DNA of 64,000 bases from Tetrastigma voinierianum (taxonomy: Eukaryota; Streptophyta; Magnoliopsida; Vitales; Vitaceae). The translations under genes were made by a program, and so were the position numbers. This document shows positions 21,937 to 33,375 of this stretch, one piece after another (positions within the stretch are counted from its first letter, which is position 1; each line of letters starts with the position of its first letter). Below the pieces are notes generated by a model, which saw nothing but the letters and a program-made list of their open reading frames with translations, was not told the DNA's origin and did no database searches. Location: assembly GCA_016808115.1 (NCBI GenBank), contig JAEQBH010006837.1:1-64000 (forward strand), given 5' to 3'.

Positions 21937-23538
21937 CAATATGGGCAGCTGGTGTGCTTAATTTGTTGATCATAAACATTGTAATTGAAATGCATTGATT
22001 TGTTGTTGTGTGCACTGATTTTTCCCAAGAATTTGTGGGGGAAAATCGATCTTTAATTGCTACCTCTTTGTGGTTTTTGGATCTTGTAATGTGTTCTCTG
22101 AATTTAATTTTTCATTGATGAATAAGATTATGTCAAGACATGACTCATATTATGACATGAGTACACAAATATATTCTCAACTTTTATCTCATTAATTGAT
22201 GACTGTATGTTGGTGAGTCGGAGACAAAGCCGATGTGTTTTAAAAATCTTCAGCTACATTGCTTGGACATGAGGCGATCTCCATGTCTTTGAGCTTGTTT
22301 TCTTGTAATGGAAGTCATGGAATGTATATTTGTTTAAGTTTTTTTTTTTTTTTTTGAATCTATAATTATTCTAGTAAGTCATGTTTGATCTATTATACCT
22401 ATATTCCTCAAAAATTAAGCCACAAAGGCATTAAGCTATGAAACTAAATTCAAAGGTAAAAGGAATTAACCATGAAGCTAAATAAATTTCCATCTTAAAG
22501 ACACAAGGTGTCTTCTAACTCGGCCGGCCCCTTTGGGTTGGCAATACTATGTGTGTTACAAATTTTTAACAGTTTAATTTAATCGCAAAAGTAAATTTAT
22601 GTGGGTAGACAATACTCAATTTTTATGTAATATTTGGCTTATTCTTTATGAATTTAAACTATGTTTGATATGTAATATTCTCTAACTAGTAACTCCTCAA
22701 CATTCAAGGAGTTCCCTTTTTGGACGTAAATAAAGAATATCATATATTCCATTCATTTTCATATTTTTGAGCAGGGAATTTTGTAGTTTTTTCTGGCTTG
22801 GTTTATTGGTTAAAGAACTATTTTGGACTTCTAAGTTGCTTTTAATCTAATAAACCATAATTTCCATATATATAATGACTAAGAAAACGGCTAACAATTA
22901 AATTTGTTGAAAACCCAAGCCCCATTTTCTATTTTTCCCTGTTAACCTTTTTTTCTTAAAGTAAGGAAGAGTGAGTTTTTGGCTATTCTTGACCTAAATT
23001 AATCATTTTATATCTCTTTCCATCATTTTCTTCCTCAATAAAATGGTTATTTCATAAAATCTAGGTTTTCATTTATTTTTTGTGTTTTAGTCTTTATCTT
23101 GGTGCGACGTATGGTTGTCGTCGTTTTGATGCGATGTATGTGTGGTTATCATTGTCTTGATACAACGTTTATTTGTGTGAGAAGGATTTAGACCAGTAAA
23201 GTATATCTAATCAACGAATAAATATCAAATCAATGATTATCAATATATTATAGAACTTGAATCATATATATTCTAGTCACAATAGTAATATTAAATATAT
23301 AGGTTTAACTATCAAATGTATAAGTTTGATCTCATTCTTTAACTATTTTGATTCTATGTTTTTTTTTTCTATGTTTCTATATAATGATAGTTTGAATCAA
23401 TAAAAAAATCATCAAGAGATAAAAAAAAAAAAAAAAAAAACAACAACAACAACGGCTAACAATTTATATATATATATGGTTTGGTGGAAGTACTTCATCC
23501 TTCCCCATATATATATTAGACTAAAAAATCGATGCAGC
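21937..23538. other. Prx2 3' region, including the empty site for Copia A
   Basis: No gene. The segment up to about 22895 matches the Prx1 3' flank on both sides of Copia A. TCTATAATTATTCTAG (22359-22374) is the uninterrupted insertion site. Near 23421-23453 there is a 20-base A-tract followed by CAA repeats. From about 23450 the sequence enters the roughly 100-bp block (GGTTTGGTGGAAGTACTTC, then GACTAAAA and GATGCAGC) that borders every hAT copy downstream. Confidence 0.7.
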
Positions 23539-23771
23539 TAGAGCTGACAATAGGGGTTGTGGTCGATGGATCATCCCACTTTAGTCCGAATTTTTGAAAC
23601 ATTGGATTGTAAAATTAATTAAGGCCTGAATAAAATCGGGTCAATTTGGCCTTGACCCATTTTGGCCCTTAGCCCATATGGGTTTAGCTCGAGGTAACCC
23701 GATTGGCCCGAAATTTTTATTTAATTTTTTTAAGTAACTATCTTATAAGTAATTGAGGTTTTCAAGGATTC

Positions 23772-25497
23772 TGTAAAACCCGGGAAAATTCAAATCTTCT
23801 GAAAAAATGTAAAATGGTAATTTCGATCAAAATCCGAAAATTTTCTAGATCTTGGATGACGAAATGGATTTCACCGTTGGAATCGCTCACGAAATCTAGC
23901 TACCACATCGACCTCACAAATTCGAGACAATGAATTTCACGCTTTTCGAGGCACCGGTGCTCCGTGCCGCAAGACGGCTTGTGAAAAACATGTGATGTGA
24001 CAAGAGTCACCTACTACATGTACCCATGTGATACATGTTACATGATTGAATAGATAACTGGCATTTAATCGACTTGGGATGCTCGCGCGCCAAAAATCAA
24101 ACCAAAGGACAAACGAAGATTAATTGAAAAGAGTAAGTGAATAAGACAAAAGAAGAAATAAATTTCTTCTTTCCATTTCGCAAAAAGAAAACGCGCAAGA
24201 GTGAAGCCAGATTTTGTAGAGAGAAAAGAGCGACTTCTCCTCTAGATTTCCCGACGCTCGGACCGTTGGTTCTTAACGGAGCAAGAAGCAAAGTTGTTCT
24301 ACGCGGCAAGGGCTACGCGTGGGCACAGATTTTGTGGATTTTCGACAACTCCAAGAGATATGAATCTTTTCCTACTTGGTTTATTCTTTGGCTAAGAGCT
24401 ATTTTAATGGATGGGGATTTGTTGAGGCCTGAATGGCCGTGTTTTTGGTCTCAAAATCTTTGAACCGAGTGAAGAAATCCCTAATTAGGCGGATCATGAA
24501 CAAAGGTCGACCCTAGGGTTTCACCGTTCACGTGATCGCCAGTGATTTTTGTGTCACTGGGTGATTCAAAATGAATTGCTTGGATTGTAATTAGCCCATG
24601 TGAGCTAATTTTGATGTTATTATTGTGAATTGAATAACATGAATTATGTGAGTTAAATTTTGTTAATATATACATGTAAAATATATTAGCATGAATATTT
24701 TGGAAATGGCATAATACATTCAATATGCACCGGGGCACCCTAGATGGTAGGTGTGAGTGCATGACATGAAAGAAATTGAAAGAAAAATGAAAACGGTTAT
24801 GAAAGGAATTTCAAGGAAGATTTTTCGAAGAATTGCCTTGGAGAGTGGTCCAATAGTTCATCTCGGAGGCGGACCAATGACTGTTCGGAAAAAATTATCC
24901 AGCAATTCGCATCGAAGGGTAATCCAATATATTTACCGAAACTCGGTAGTGTGTTTTCAAGAACAAAAAGGTTTTGTTTCAAAACTGTATTTTGGCCGCA
25001 TTTGGCTAGGCATGTGTGAGGGAGTCGATGAGGACTCGAGGATAATGGATTGGGCATGTAGACATTAAAGTAGGATCGTGTATTTGCTTAAGTGTGATTG
25101 TTTGTCATGACATGTGCACTTAGGTGGGGAGTAACCCATGTAGAAGATTATCACTACTGGGCATTGCTCACCCTATTGAGGGATCATTGTTTCAGGTACA
25201 GAAGTGTATTAGAGGACGGCGCCACTAGAGGCCATGTTTTAGAAGAAAGCCGGATTGTGGCTTTGGTATTCATTGTGTATAACATGTATTAAAACCTAAA
25301 ATTTTTATATATGTTTTGATTAAGAGTATTGTAATAACTCTTGAACTACTGTAGTATAGTTGATGTATTCCTGATGAGTATTGATGTATGGGCCAAAGTG
25401 GCCGTTTATACTCATGTACATGTCTTATGATATGAGATAAATATATTCCGCAGGTTGACGGGTGGTCAATGAGACACCCCGGGATTGGGGCGTCATA
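23772..25497 (+). repeat. Gypsy 5' LTR
   Basis: 1726 bases, TGTAAAACCC at the start and GGGGCGTCATA at the end (the 3' copy ends GTCACA). It aligns with 33376-35107 throughout, with small indels. Frames inside it (for example from 24137 and 24757) have equivalents in the other LTR only in part and are not genes. Confidence 0.9.
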
Positions 25498-25500
25498 GCT

Positions 25501-25512
25501 TGATATCAGAGC
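25501..25512 (+). other. Gypsy primer binding site
   Basis: TGATATCAGAGC, one mismatch from the initiator tRNA-Met site TGGTATCAGAGC, three bases beyond the LTR. It fixes the plus-strand orientation. Confidence 0.82.
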
Positions 25513-25939
25513 ATATGTATATGAATACCTAGGGCTTGAAGGACTTAGGCTTAGGCCATGGTCATTAAGGTGTAAGAGCATCACAACTTGGTGTGGCTCG
25601 ATGTTAGAGTTTAGGTATGTGATTACCTAGACAGTCACGGGACAGGATTAGAACATTGCATGCATTGTGTTTTATGTGTGATTGGGTGTATAACATGGAT
25701 TGTTGGGTATGTTGTGTGATTTGTGTGCTTGGTGAATATCACATAAGAAAAAAAAATGTGTTGAGGAGAAATTTTTTCTAGGGTTTTACAGTGTGTAAAA
25801 CTAGAAAAAAAAAATTCTAATGAATTTATTTGGTTCTACTGGAAAATGAAAAAAAAAATAATATATTTTTTTTGTGGTCTTCCAGTAGCTGGAACAAAGG
25901 AAAAAAAAAGAGTGAAAAAAAAAGTGGCTATAAAGGTAC

Positions 25940-26458
25940 CGCTGGCTATCGCCCATTTCACTCCTTGGTCACGATACAAGATATTATATCGCACACAAAT
26001 AGGCACTCTACCACGATACTCGCCAAGTGCCGTGCGTAGGGCGCGTGAAGCAGGTTGCGATACGGCCACAACACAACCATGATACGGCCTACGACACGAT
26101 CGACCATACAGGGCGAAGATGTCACAAGGCGCGCGCATGGCCCGGCCGTAGGTGAGTCAGCGATACAAAATTGCATCGCGGTCGGGGCGACCGGCTTGTG
26201 TCGCAATATGGCGCGAAGAAGGTCGCCGATACATCACCGCTGACACCCGCCCTCGCGATACAGACGGGCGCCCGTGAGACACGGGGAGGAGTGCGCGCAA
26301 CACGGCCCATATGCGACGAGGAATTGGGTCGCTGGCAGCTTTCTTTTATATCGCGGACCGAGAGGGTCAGGATACAATAGCTGCTATGCTGGGCGACACG
26401 CCCATGACATCACGGCTCGACCACGATATCGCGCTGAAAAGGCGCTCACGACACGCGA
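25940..26458 (+). repeat. GC-rich gypsy leader with scattered CGATAC words
   Basis: In an otherwise AT-rich window this 500-base stretch is strongly GC-rich. It contains the hexamer CGATAC or close variants about ten times at irregular spacing (for example near 25972, 26013, 26057, 26160, 26229 and 26255). Several frames are open on both strands, but no domain is recognisable and they overlap each other, which GC-rich sequence does by chance. It lies between the primer site and the nested LTR X, so it is probably retrotransposon leader. Confidence 0.5.
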
Positions 26459-29049
26459 TTACACCTCGACCCGATACCCTCCCAGTGGTTCTCCAGTGGT
26501 CCCGGCTTAGTGAAGTCCCACCGCATAATCCATAAGGAATACACAATGGAACCCCACCTAAGAAAGAAGCAAACACATGCGCACTACAATACCTCAATTA
26601 TATAGAAAATCCACGACAAACCCAATCCATGACCGACGATCGAATGTAGGTCATAACCACAAACATACACAAGGACTATATGAGTTCAATACTAATATCG
26701 TGAGCATTCTAAGAGTATTTGGCGCACTTAGGGGTACAAATAAAGATAAATGAGTCCAATAAACCGTATTGTACATGAGATAAAGTATTGCAAACAGAAA
26801 GTGTAAAGAGCGGCATTGAATCTAGCGATGTAGGCCCTACGAACCGCCTCGACCTAGGAACGGATTTAAAACACCAAACGTGAGATAATAAATCTCAGTG
26901 AGTGACATAATTTATAAGGAAAATAATGTTTTTATTTTCGAACATTTCTTCTCTCAAGACCTCACGTCCACTCTTTTGTAAGGTTCCCCGTTTAGAAACA
27001 TTTCACAAAACCCAACTTTACCCAAGTCCACATTGAGGAATCTATGCTCAAAAATTTAACCGACATGATTTTTAAGAAAATTATAGCCTGAATTGTTCAC
27101 AACCTAAAAATTGAGCATAAAGTATGTATAGTCATCATGTCGTAAAAATAATCATGAAAGTACCATAACCATAAATATTGAATGGTTATACCTTAATCAA
27201 AAACCAACAATGTACCGTACCATATACCCTATCATAAAACCGTCGGGTAAACCCGATTCCTCACGACAATCGCGGGCAACCAATAACCTTCTGGCTAAAA
27301 CCCGACCACCACGCGATAACTAATAAACTGGTAAACCCACTCACCACGTGGCAACTAATAAACCTTCGGGTAAAACCGACCATCACGTGGCAACTAATAA
27401 ACCTTTAGGTAAACCCGACCATCACGTGGCAACTAATAAACCTTTGGGTAATCCCGACATCACAATGCGGGAAATAATATATAATCGCTTTTAATTACGT
27501 ACCTTCTTCCAACGATATATCAGATATAATTCATTTCACAAATTCAAAATCTCTTCTTAAAACAATAAGTTTTCAAAGTGGTTTAAACCTCAATCCACGT
27601 AGACTAACATATTTAAATACTACGTACTCATCCATGAACTCAAGAAAACTTCCGAATATTTAAAATGTTGACAAAATTCACATGAAATGATAACTTCTGT
27701 TTTATAAGGAAAACAGATCATTTATTTATGACAACCAACCATTCGATCAAATGATATATTTATTAAATAATTAACCATAATTATATACCAATATAATACC
27801 CTGTTAAAACATATAAACCACTCTCACTTACTGGCGTACGCTCGCCCCGCCCCGTAGATAGTCTCCCTAGCCTGGCTGAGTGCCTCGTAATATAAATAAA
27901 ACACCACTTGTGTGCTCCAATAACCTAACTAACAACATCGGGATGCCCCGAAGGCCTTTAGAATAACTTTTTAGAACTATGAAAACCATCTAAATTGACT
28001 CCAATGCATTCAATTACACAATAACATACTTCCTATGCATCAGACTAAAATCGTGCCATAATCGAGCCACTCGAAATCGAACCGCCCAATAATTCATAAA
28101 ACATCCAATTTCACTAATCCATCTTCAATTTTTCCAAACTTGACCAATTGGTACTCAATTTCCGTCCAACCTTCTCGCACTACTCCCAATGACCCAAAAT
28201 GGAACACTAACCAAACGCACCTCCAAAATTCACAAACCATATATCAAATCCGAAGCCTAAGAGACCAGAACACATCGCACCCTTACCTGGTCCAAAGGTT
28301 GCCGTGGTGGTCGGAAAACTGACATAACACCAACTTTGTTTTCGTGGGTATCTTTCAAATCCAAGTGAGGAATCGCAAAAGGGACCATGGGAATGAGTCT
28401 CGTAGGAGTCCAAAATGGTGGAGGGAGGTATGGCCAGCCCGAGTGGCCGAAAATATCGCAAAACCGAGGACCCACTGCGGGCGGCCGCCGCCGCCTCTGG
28501 CCTACCGACCGGGCGTCCGGCGGCGGGTTCGCCGTGAAATTTCACTACCGAGATCGCTCACCTGTTCCTCCTCCTGGCCGGCGGTGCGCGTGGGTGGCTC
28601 CAGTCGCTCCCACTACCGAAACTTAAACGGCCTAAATGGGTCAAACGACCTACCCTGTTCACAATTCTGGGGGAGTTTTTCTAGGGTTTTGGAGCTCAAA
28701 ATGAGTGTCTTCGGCTAGGTTTCATTTGGCACGCTAAGGCTAGGTTTATATAGGGCCTAGTGGTCGCCTCCAGTAAAAACCGAAGACAACTTTGACATTG
28801 TTAAATGTCAGTTGTTTAACTCTCCAGGTCATAACTTTTATCCGTATGCCTGATTACCGCTCAACCCGCCTATGAACTCGTATCGACGAGGCCTACGAAA
28901 TGGTGCCTTAGTCAACCCAAAATTATTCATCCTTGAAAAAGTCAACTTTGGTCCACATACTAAGTGTTGGTCAAACCCGTCAACTGGTCAAACTAGTCAA
29001 CTTCTATCAAACGTGTTAAAAACTTGCATTATTTGGTACTGTCATTACA
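26459..29049 (+). mobile_element. LTR family X (copy 2), inserted in the gypsy leader
   Basis: Aligns with 8471-11180 along its length: the opening CCCGATACCCTCCCAG, the CACGTCCACTCTTTTGTAAG area, the GC-rich block at 28380-28620, the segment AACCCAAAATTATTCATCCT, and the end GTCATTACA. It is gene-free. I found no matching 5-bp flanks (GCGAT on the left, ACACT on the right), so it may be a decayed solo LTR or part of a rearrangement. It splits the leader from gag. Confidence 0.72.
27281..27476 (+). repeat. Minisatellite inside LTR X copy 2 (about 39 bp units)
   Basis: About five units with the core ACTAATAAACC, then GGTAAACCCGACCATCACG. Two adjacent units are 39 bases each and nearly identical; earlier units are shorter and more diverged. 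It occupies the place of the 92-94 bp repeat in copy 1 and shares the word GGTAAACCCGACC with it. Confidence 0.82.
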
Positions 29050-29206
29050 ACACTACCTGCTGCACGTCGCGACACTCCTACGTGCGCAAATCTCTAGGCT
29101 ACGGGTGTGGTGCACTGCACCTCTAATCTGTGATTTGACTCAAGCACTGCTCTTAGTCACTATTTAATCCATCGCTCATGAACATTGTTCACTAGGTTTT
29201 CAAAAA

Positions 29207-29236
29207 ATAAAATAAAATAAAATAAAATAAAATTTT
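29207..29236 (+). repeat. AAAAT pentamer microsatellite
   Basis: Five to six AAAAT units between TTTTCAAA and TTTTATTTG in the gypsy leader, upstream of gag. Confidence 0.85.
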
Positions 29237-29400
29237 ATTTGTTGCATATGATTTAATATATGAAATTATTGTCTTGCATTACCCATGAATGCATGGACAT
29301 AGAGTATGAAAATTTTTCGGTACGTGAATAGTGTCTCGGGGTTGTGTTTACACCTTAGAGATGCTGCATTAAAACTTAACTTGCCATTTGACATGTGTAG

Positions 29401-30290
29401 ATGGCTAGTCACGGGAGAGGACATAGAGGTCGTCCACGGGGTGCTAGCCAAGCACCACCAAGAGTTTAACCAGCCAGGCCTGCTAAGGCCGGGATTACTT
29501 ACCGCCGCTATTACACAGCAGCGAGCAGTAGCCGTGGAGGTCCGGAGTAACCTCGAGGTCCAGTGGCACATCATCCTCCGACATTCAGGGGAGGAGATCC
29601 TCGATGGTGGCACTACTGGTTCATGCAGTCGAGAATGTATTGTGAGGCTACGGAGATCGCTCCGATACTACCAGATCACTACGCATTCTAGTTAGAGGGT
29701 GAGGCCCAAGTGTGGTGGAATCGCCGGCACCCTAGAGATCTGTGAGGCAATGACTCAAGTGCAGAGTTCCATGATCTTTCATAGGCAACATTTTCCTGAC
29801 ATCGTCACGCGAAGGCTCGTGAGTTCCTTGAGTTTCGGCTGTGGGACCATGACTCGTGGATTGAGTATGTGGCTAGGTTCATGGAGTTAGCTCGCTTTGT
29901 TGACGATTATGTGGCCACAAACCTGGTCAAGGTCCGGAGGTTTGAGAATGGACTGAGATTGTCCATTTGGGGCAGGATTGTAGGTCTTCGCCTATAAGAC
30001 ATGGACTCTATGGTTGGGACGGCCCTGACCATAGAAAGAGAGATCGAGGATGCTCGGAGCACTCGGGATACGGATGCTAGTGGCAAGAGGAAGGAGAGTC
30101 GGTCTTCCTCTAGTTCGGGAAAGAAGCAGAGGGCTTCTAGTTCATGTGGGTTCTAGGCCAGGCTATCCGGTCATGGATATGTCAGAACTGGAAGGTCATC
30201 CTCGGGGATGGATCGCCGATACCATGCAGTCAAGTATCGATTATGAGGTAGGAGGGTTTACCACTTACAATACGTGATCTGCATCAGTCA
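29401..30290 (+). pseudogene. Gypsy gag remnant
   Basis: The start is chosen at 29401, where ATG opens MASHGRGHRGRPRGASQAPP, a basic Gly/Arg-rich N-terminus typical of plant gypsy gag. A retrotrans_gag-like block follows in pieces: EGEAQVWW (about 29696-29720), KAREFLEFRLWDHDSWIEYVARFMELARFVDDYV (29800-29920, with a frameshift) and LTIEREIEDAR (about 30028-30060). A Ser-rich linker SSSSGKK is present, but no CCHC zinc knuckle is seen before the text becomes RT-like. Several stops. Confidence 0.78.
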
Positions 30291-30379
30291 GGTTTCGTGG
30301 GGACAAACATGATATTTTGCCCCGCACGATGTAATGAGTCCAGTGTCAAGGATGGGCTTGGCTGCTGGCTAGCAAGCCT

Positions 30380-31240
30380 TACCCTAGAGGACGAGGTGAG
30401 ACCGGACTTAGATCTACATCGAGTAGTCTACAACAATAAGGATGTTTTTCCGGATGAGCTACCGAGATTGCCTCCGTAACAGGTTGTAGACTTCGGTATC
30501 GAGTTACACCCTGGTACTTCTCCCATCTCTATGACTCCGCATAAGATGGCACTAGTTGAGTTGCAGGAACTCAGAGTCCAACTATAGGAGCTACTGGACA
30601 AGGGGTTCATTAGACCGAGCACTTCACCATGGGGCGCTCCAGTTCTATTTGCGAAGAAGAAGGACAAGACCCTTTGATTGTGCATTGACTACTACCATTG
30701 AATGGTTACGATCAAGAATCTGACCTATCGGGCGAGGATTAACGATTTGTTTTATCGGGGCTTAAGAGGAGCGCGAGTCTAATTCCAAGTAAGATAGACC
30801 TTCGCACTCTCTGCTAATATCACCGAGAGGGTTAGGGAGACAGATATCCCTAAGATAGCATTCAGGACGCGTTATGGGCACTTTGAGTTTACGATGATGC
30901 CTGATTAAAGAATGTGCCAAGAAGATTCATGGACCTTATGCATGTGGGTATTCCAACCCCTATTCAGATCAAGCTTTGTCGTAGTCTTCGTGGATGACAT
31001 TTTGATCTATTCCCAGTCAGAGTGGGAGCATGAGGGTCACTTGAGGATTGTTTTACAGTTGCTGAGAGACCATCGGGCCAGGCCACTAAGTTCGCAGTGC
31101 GAAGTTTTGGCTTATCGAGGTGAGATTTCGGGACACGTGGTGTCGTGCGACGCGTGTCACAGACCCTTGGTAAGCGTCAAGGCCGTGGATGAGCTGGGAG
31201 AGTGCGTAAGCCGCCTTCGAGATACATAGTTTCTGGGATT
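30380..31240 (+). pseudogene. Gypsy reverse transcriptase remnant
   Basis: Recognisable blocks in order: DVFPDELPRLPP (about 30441-30476), the KGFIRPSTSPWGAPVLFAKKKD segment (about 30600-30665), LCIDYY (about 30679), IPKIAFRTRYGHFEFTMMP (about 30847-30903), and the catalytic FVDD at 30987-30998 within VVVFVDDILIYSQ. At least five stops and several frameshifts interrupt it. RT copies element RNA into cDNA; this copy is not functional. Confidence 0.85.
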
Positions 31241-31289
31241 ACCGGGTACTATGTGAGATCTAAGAGGATTTCCTCGATTAGCAAAGACT

Positions 31290-31770
31290 CATGATAGAGA
31301 TCAATTCTAAGGAGGTCAAGTTTGATCGGGATGACCACGTAGGAGACATTCCAAGAGTCAAGAGGAGGCTTACCACTGCCTCCCATCTCATAGTCTTGAC
31401 AGGGATAGGGTACACAAAGGTATTGTGATGCCTCGAGGGCCTGGACCGGGATGTGTTCTTTGATGCACTGGGAGGGCAGTAGCTTACGGTTCTGGCCGGG
31501 CCTGAAGAATCATGAGCGTAATCACCCACACACGATATATGGAGTCATGCCAGTCTTCGCCTCGAAGATTTGGCACTACTCATTTATATGGCGAATAGTT
31601 CAGGTGTACTCGCACCACAAAAGTCCAAGTATATTTTCACGCAGCGGGGACCTCATGAGGCAACGCTAGACAGGATGGAGTTCCTAGAGGATTATGACTT
31701 CACTTTGCATTACCATCTGTAAGACAAATGTGGTGGCCGATGCACTCAGCTGAAGTCACGGGAGCATCAC
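31290..31770 (+). pseudogene. Gypsy RNase H remnant
   Basis: The best landmarks are LDRMEFLEDYDFTLHYH (about 31671-31720), followed by a degenerate version of the VADALS box (GGRCTQL, about 31733-31753). Earlier text is frameshifted. It lies in the expected place between RT and integrase. Confidence 0.65.
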
Positions 31771-31969
31771 TAGTATAGCTTCCCAAGAGTGGCAGATGCT
31801 CGAGACTGTGGATGCTTGGGCTACAATACAAATGAGTGTGCTCAGGTACGTTGGGAGTTTAATGGCTACACCACTAATGAGCAGAGTGATCGAGTCCCAG
31901 GCAGACGCCTGAGATAAGGTTCATCAGGACCGAGTACACAAAATAAAAGGACGAGGGTCGACCATCCAC

Positions 31970-32760
31970 ACAGATGGTAGTCTTCTGTGATAGAAGACTC
32001 GTAGTGGTTCGCTTGAACGATTTGAGAGAGAGATTCTCAGTGGAGTTTCATCGCTTCGACTACCGGCGGTATTCAGTGGCACGGATACCGATCTTCGTCA
32101 CGAGCATTACTGTGAGTAGAATGAAGAGACATGTAAGGGACTTTGTTCGACGATGTCTCACGTGTCAACAGGTTAAGGTTGAGCACCGTATTAGTAGGCT
32201 ATCACCACCTTACTGGAGGTGGCTTAGTGGAGTGGGAGCACGCCACGATGGATTTCGTGGACCTACTTACACTGATAATCGCATAAGGACATGATGCGTA
32301 TGGTGATAGTGGACCGCTCACGTAAGCTTCCAGATATTTTATACGTATTGCATGACCTTCACATTGGAGAGATTCTACCGGTTGTACATTCGAGAGATAG
32401 TCCGGCTACACGGAGTACTAGTATCCATAGTGTCGAATAGAGACCCGAGGTTTACGGCTCACTTTTGGAAGAGTTTTCATAAGGCTATGGGCACACGACT
32501 GACCATGAGTACAACTTTCAACCCATAGACAGATGGTCAGTCAGAGAAGACCATACAGGTGTTGGAGGACATGTTATGGTATGCCCGGATCATATGGCAA
32601 CTGAAAAGCATTTTCCTCGTGGAATCTCGCCTACAACGCTATCGAAGTATACAGATGGCGCTTATGAGGCATTGTATGGAAGGTCATGCGATCAATGGAT
32701 ATGTCGACCGAGGTGGGAGAGCCCATCACTCAAATCCCGACTGATAGAGACACCTCCGAA
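31970..32760 (+). pseudogene. Gypsy integrase remnant
   Basis: The zinc-binding region ends in VRRCLTCQQVKVEHR (32148-32192), the CC half of HHCC. Then come VDRSRKLPDILYVLHDLH-type text (about 32310-32360, altered), SNRDPRFTAHFWKSFHKAMG (32434-32492) with a catalytic Asp, and TDGQSEKTIQVLEDML (32529-32575) with the catalytic Glu. Stops and shifts are present throughout. Confidence 0.8.
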
Positions 32761-32879
32761 GCGAGCTTGATACGACAACGTCTTCTCACTGCTTAGAGCC
32801 GGTAGAAGAGTTATGCTGATGTGCCACGCCGAATCTCTGGGAGTTCGATACGAGATCACGCCTTCTCAAGCGGTGATGC

Positions 32880-33248
32880 CTAAGAGAGGAGTAGCCGGGT
32901 TCTGCCGAAGTTATCGCCGAGATTCATCGGGCCCTTCGAGATACTCGAGAGGGTAGACACCGAGCTGCATCGGCTGGATTTATCACCAACATGTCGTGTC
33001 CACGAGGTATTTCACGCCCTATGTTCCCGAGGTACACCTGCATTTAGCCCATGTAAAGGGATCGGGGAGATCGAGGTCGATATGGATGAGACCTTCGAGG
33101 AGGGACCAGTGGTGCATTATGCGGATAGCCGATCGTTTTACACGCAAGACTGCGGAGGCTAGCTGCAGGGTGCTACGGCAGCACCGTGAGTGGAGGAGTC
33201 AACGTGGGAGCGCGAGGACACGATGCGCCACATATCCCTTCGTTTAGG
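32880..33248 (+). pseudogene. Gypsy integrase C-terminus with chromodomain-like tail
   Basis: LSPRFIGPFEILERV (32911-32955) is the typical segment after the integrase core. VHEVFHALCSRGTPA follows (frameshifted in the middle), and then an acidic linker DMDETFEEGPVVHYAD. The end, EESTWEREDTMRHIS (33189-33234), is the characteristic ending of chromovirus polyproteins of the Del/Tekay kind. The chromodomain core itself is too decayed to confirm. The frame ends at a stop at 33246-33248. Confidence 0.7.
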
Positions 33249-33362
33249 ATAAAGATACGGGTTTAGCTGCTTAATACTAAATGACTAGTTTACATGCATA
33301 TATAGTATTTGTATATGGTGTGATTTGTTAGATCAGATAGAATTTCGACGGTAAATTCTTTT

Positions 33363-33375
33363 AAGGAGGGGAGAA
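33363..33375 (+). other. Gypsy polypurine tract
   Basis: AAGGAGGGGAGAA directly abuts the 3' LTR start (TGTAAAACCC at 33376), the position expected for plus-strand priming. Confidence 0.85.
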
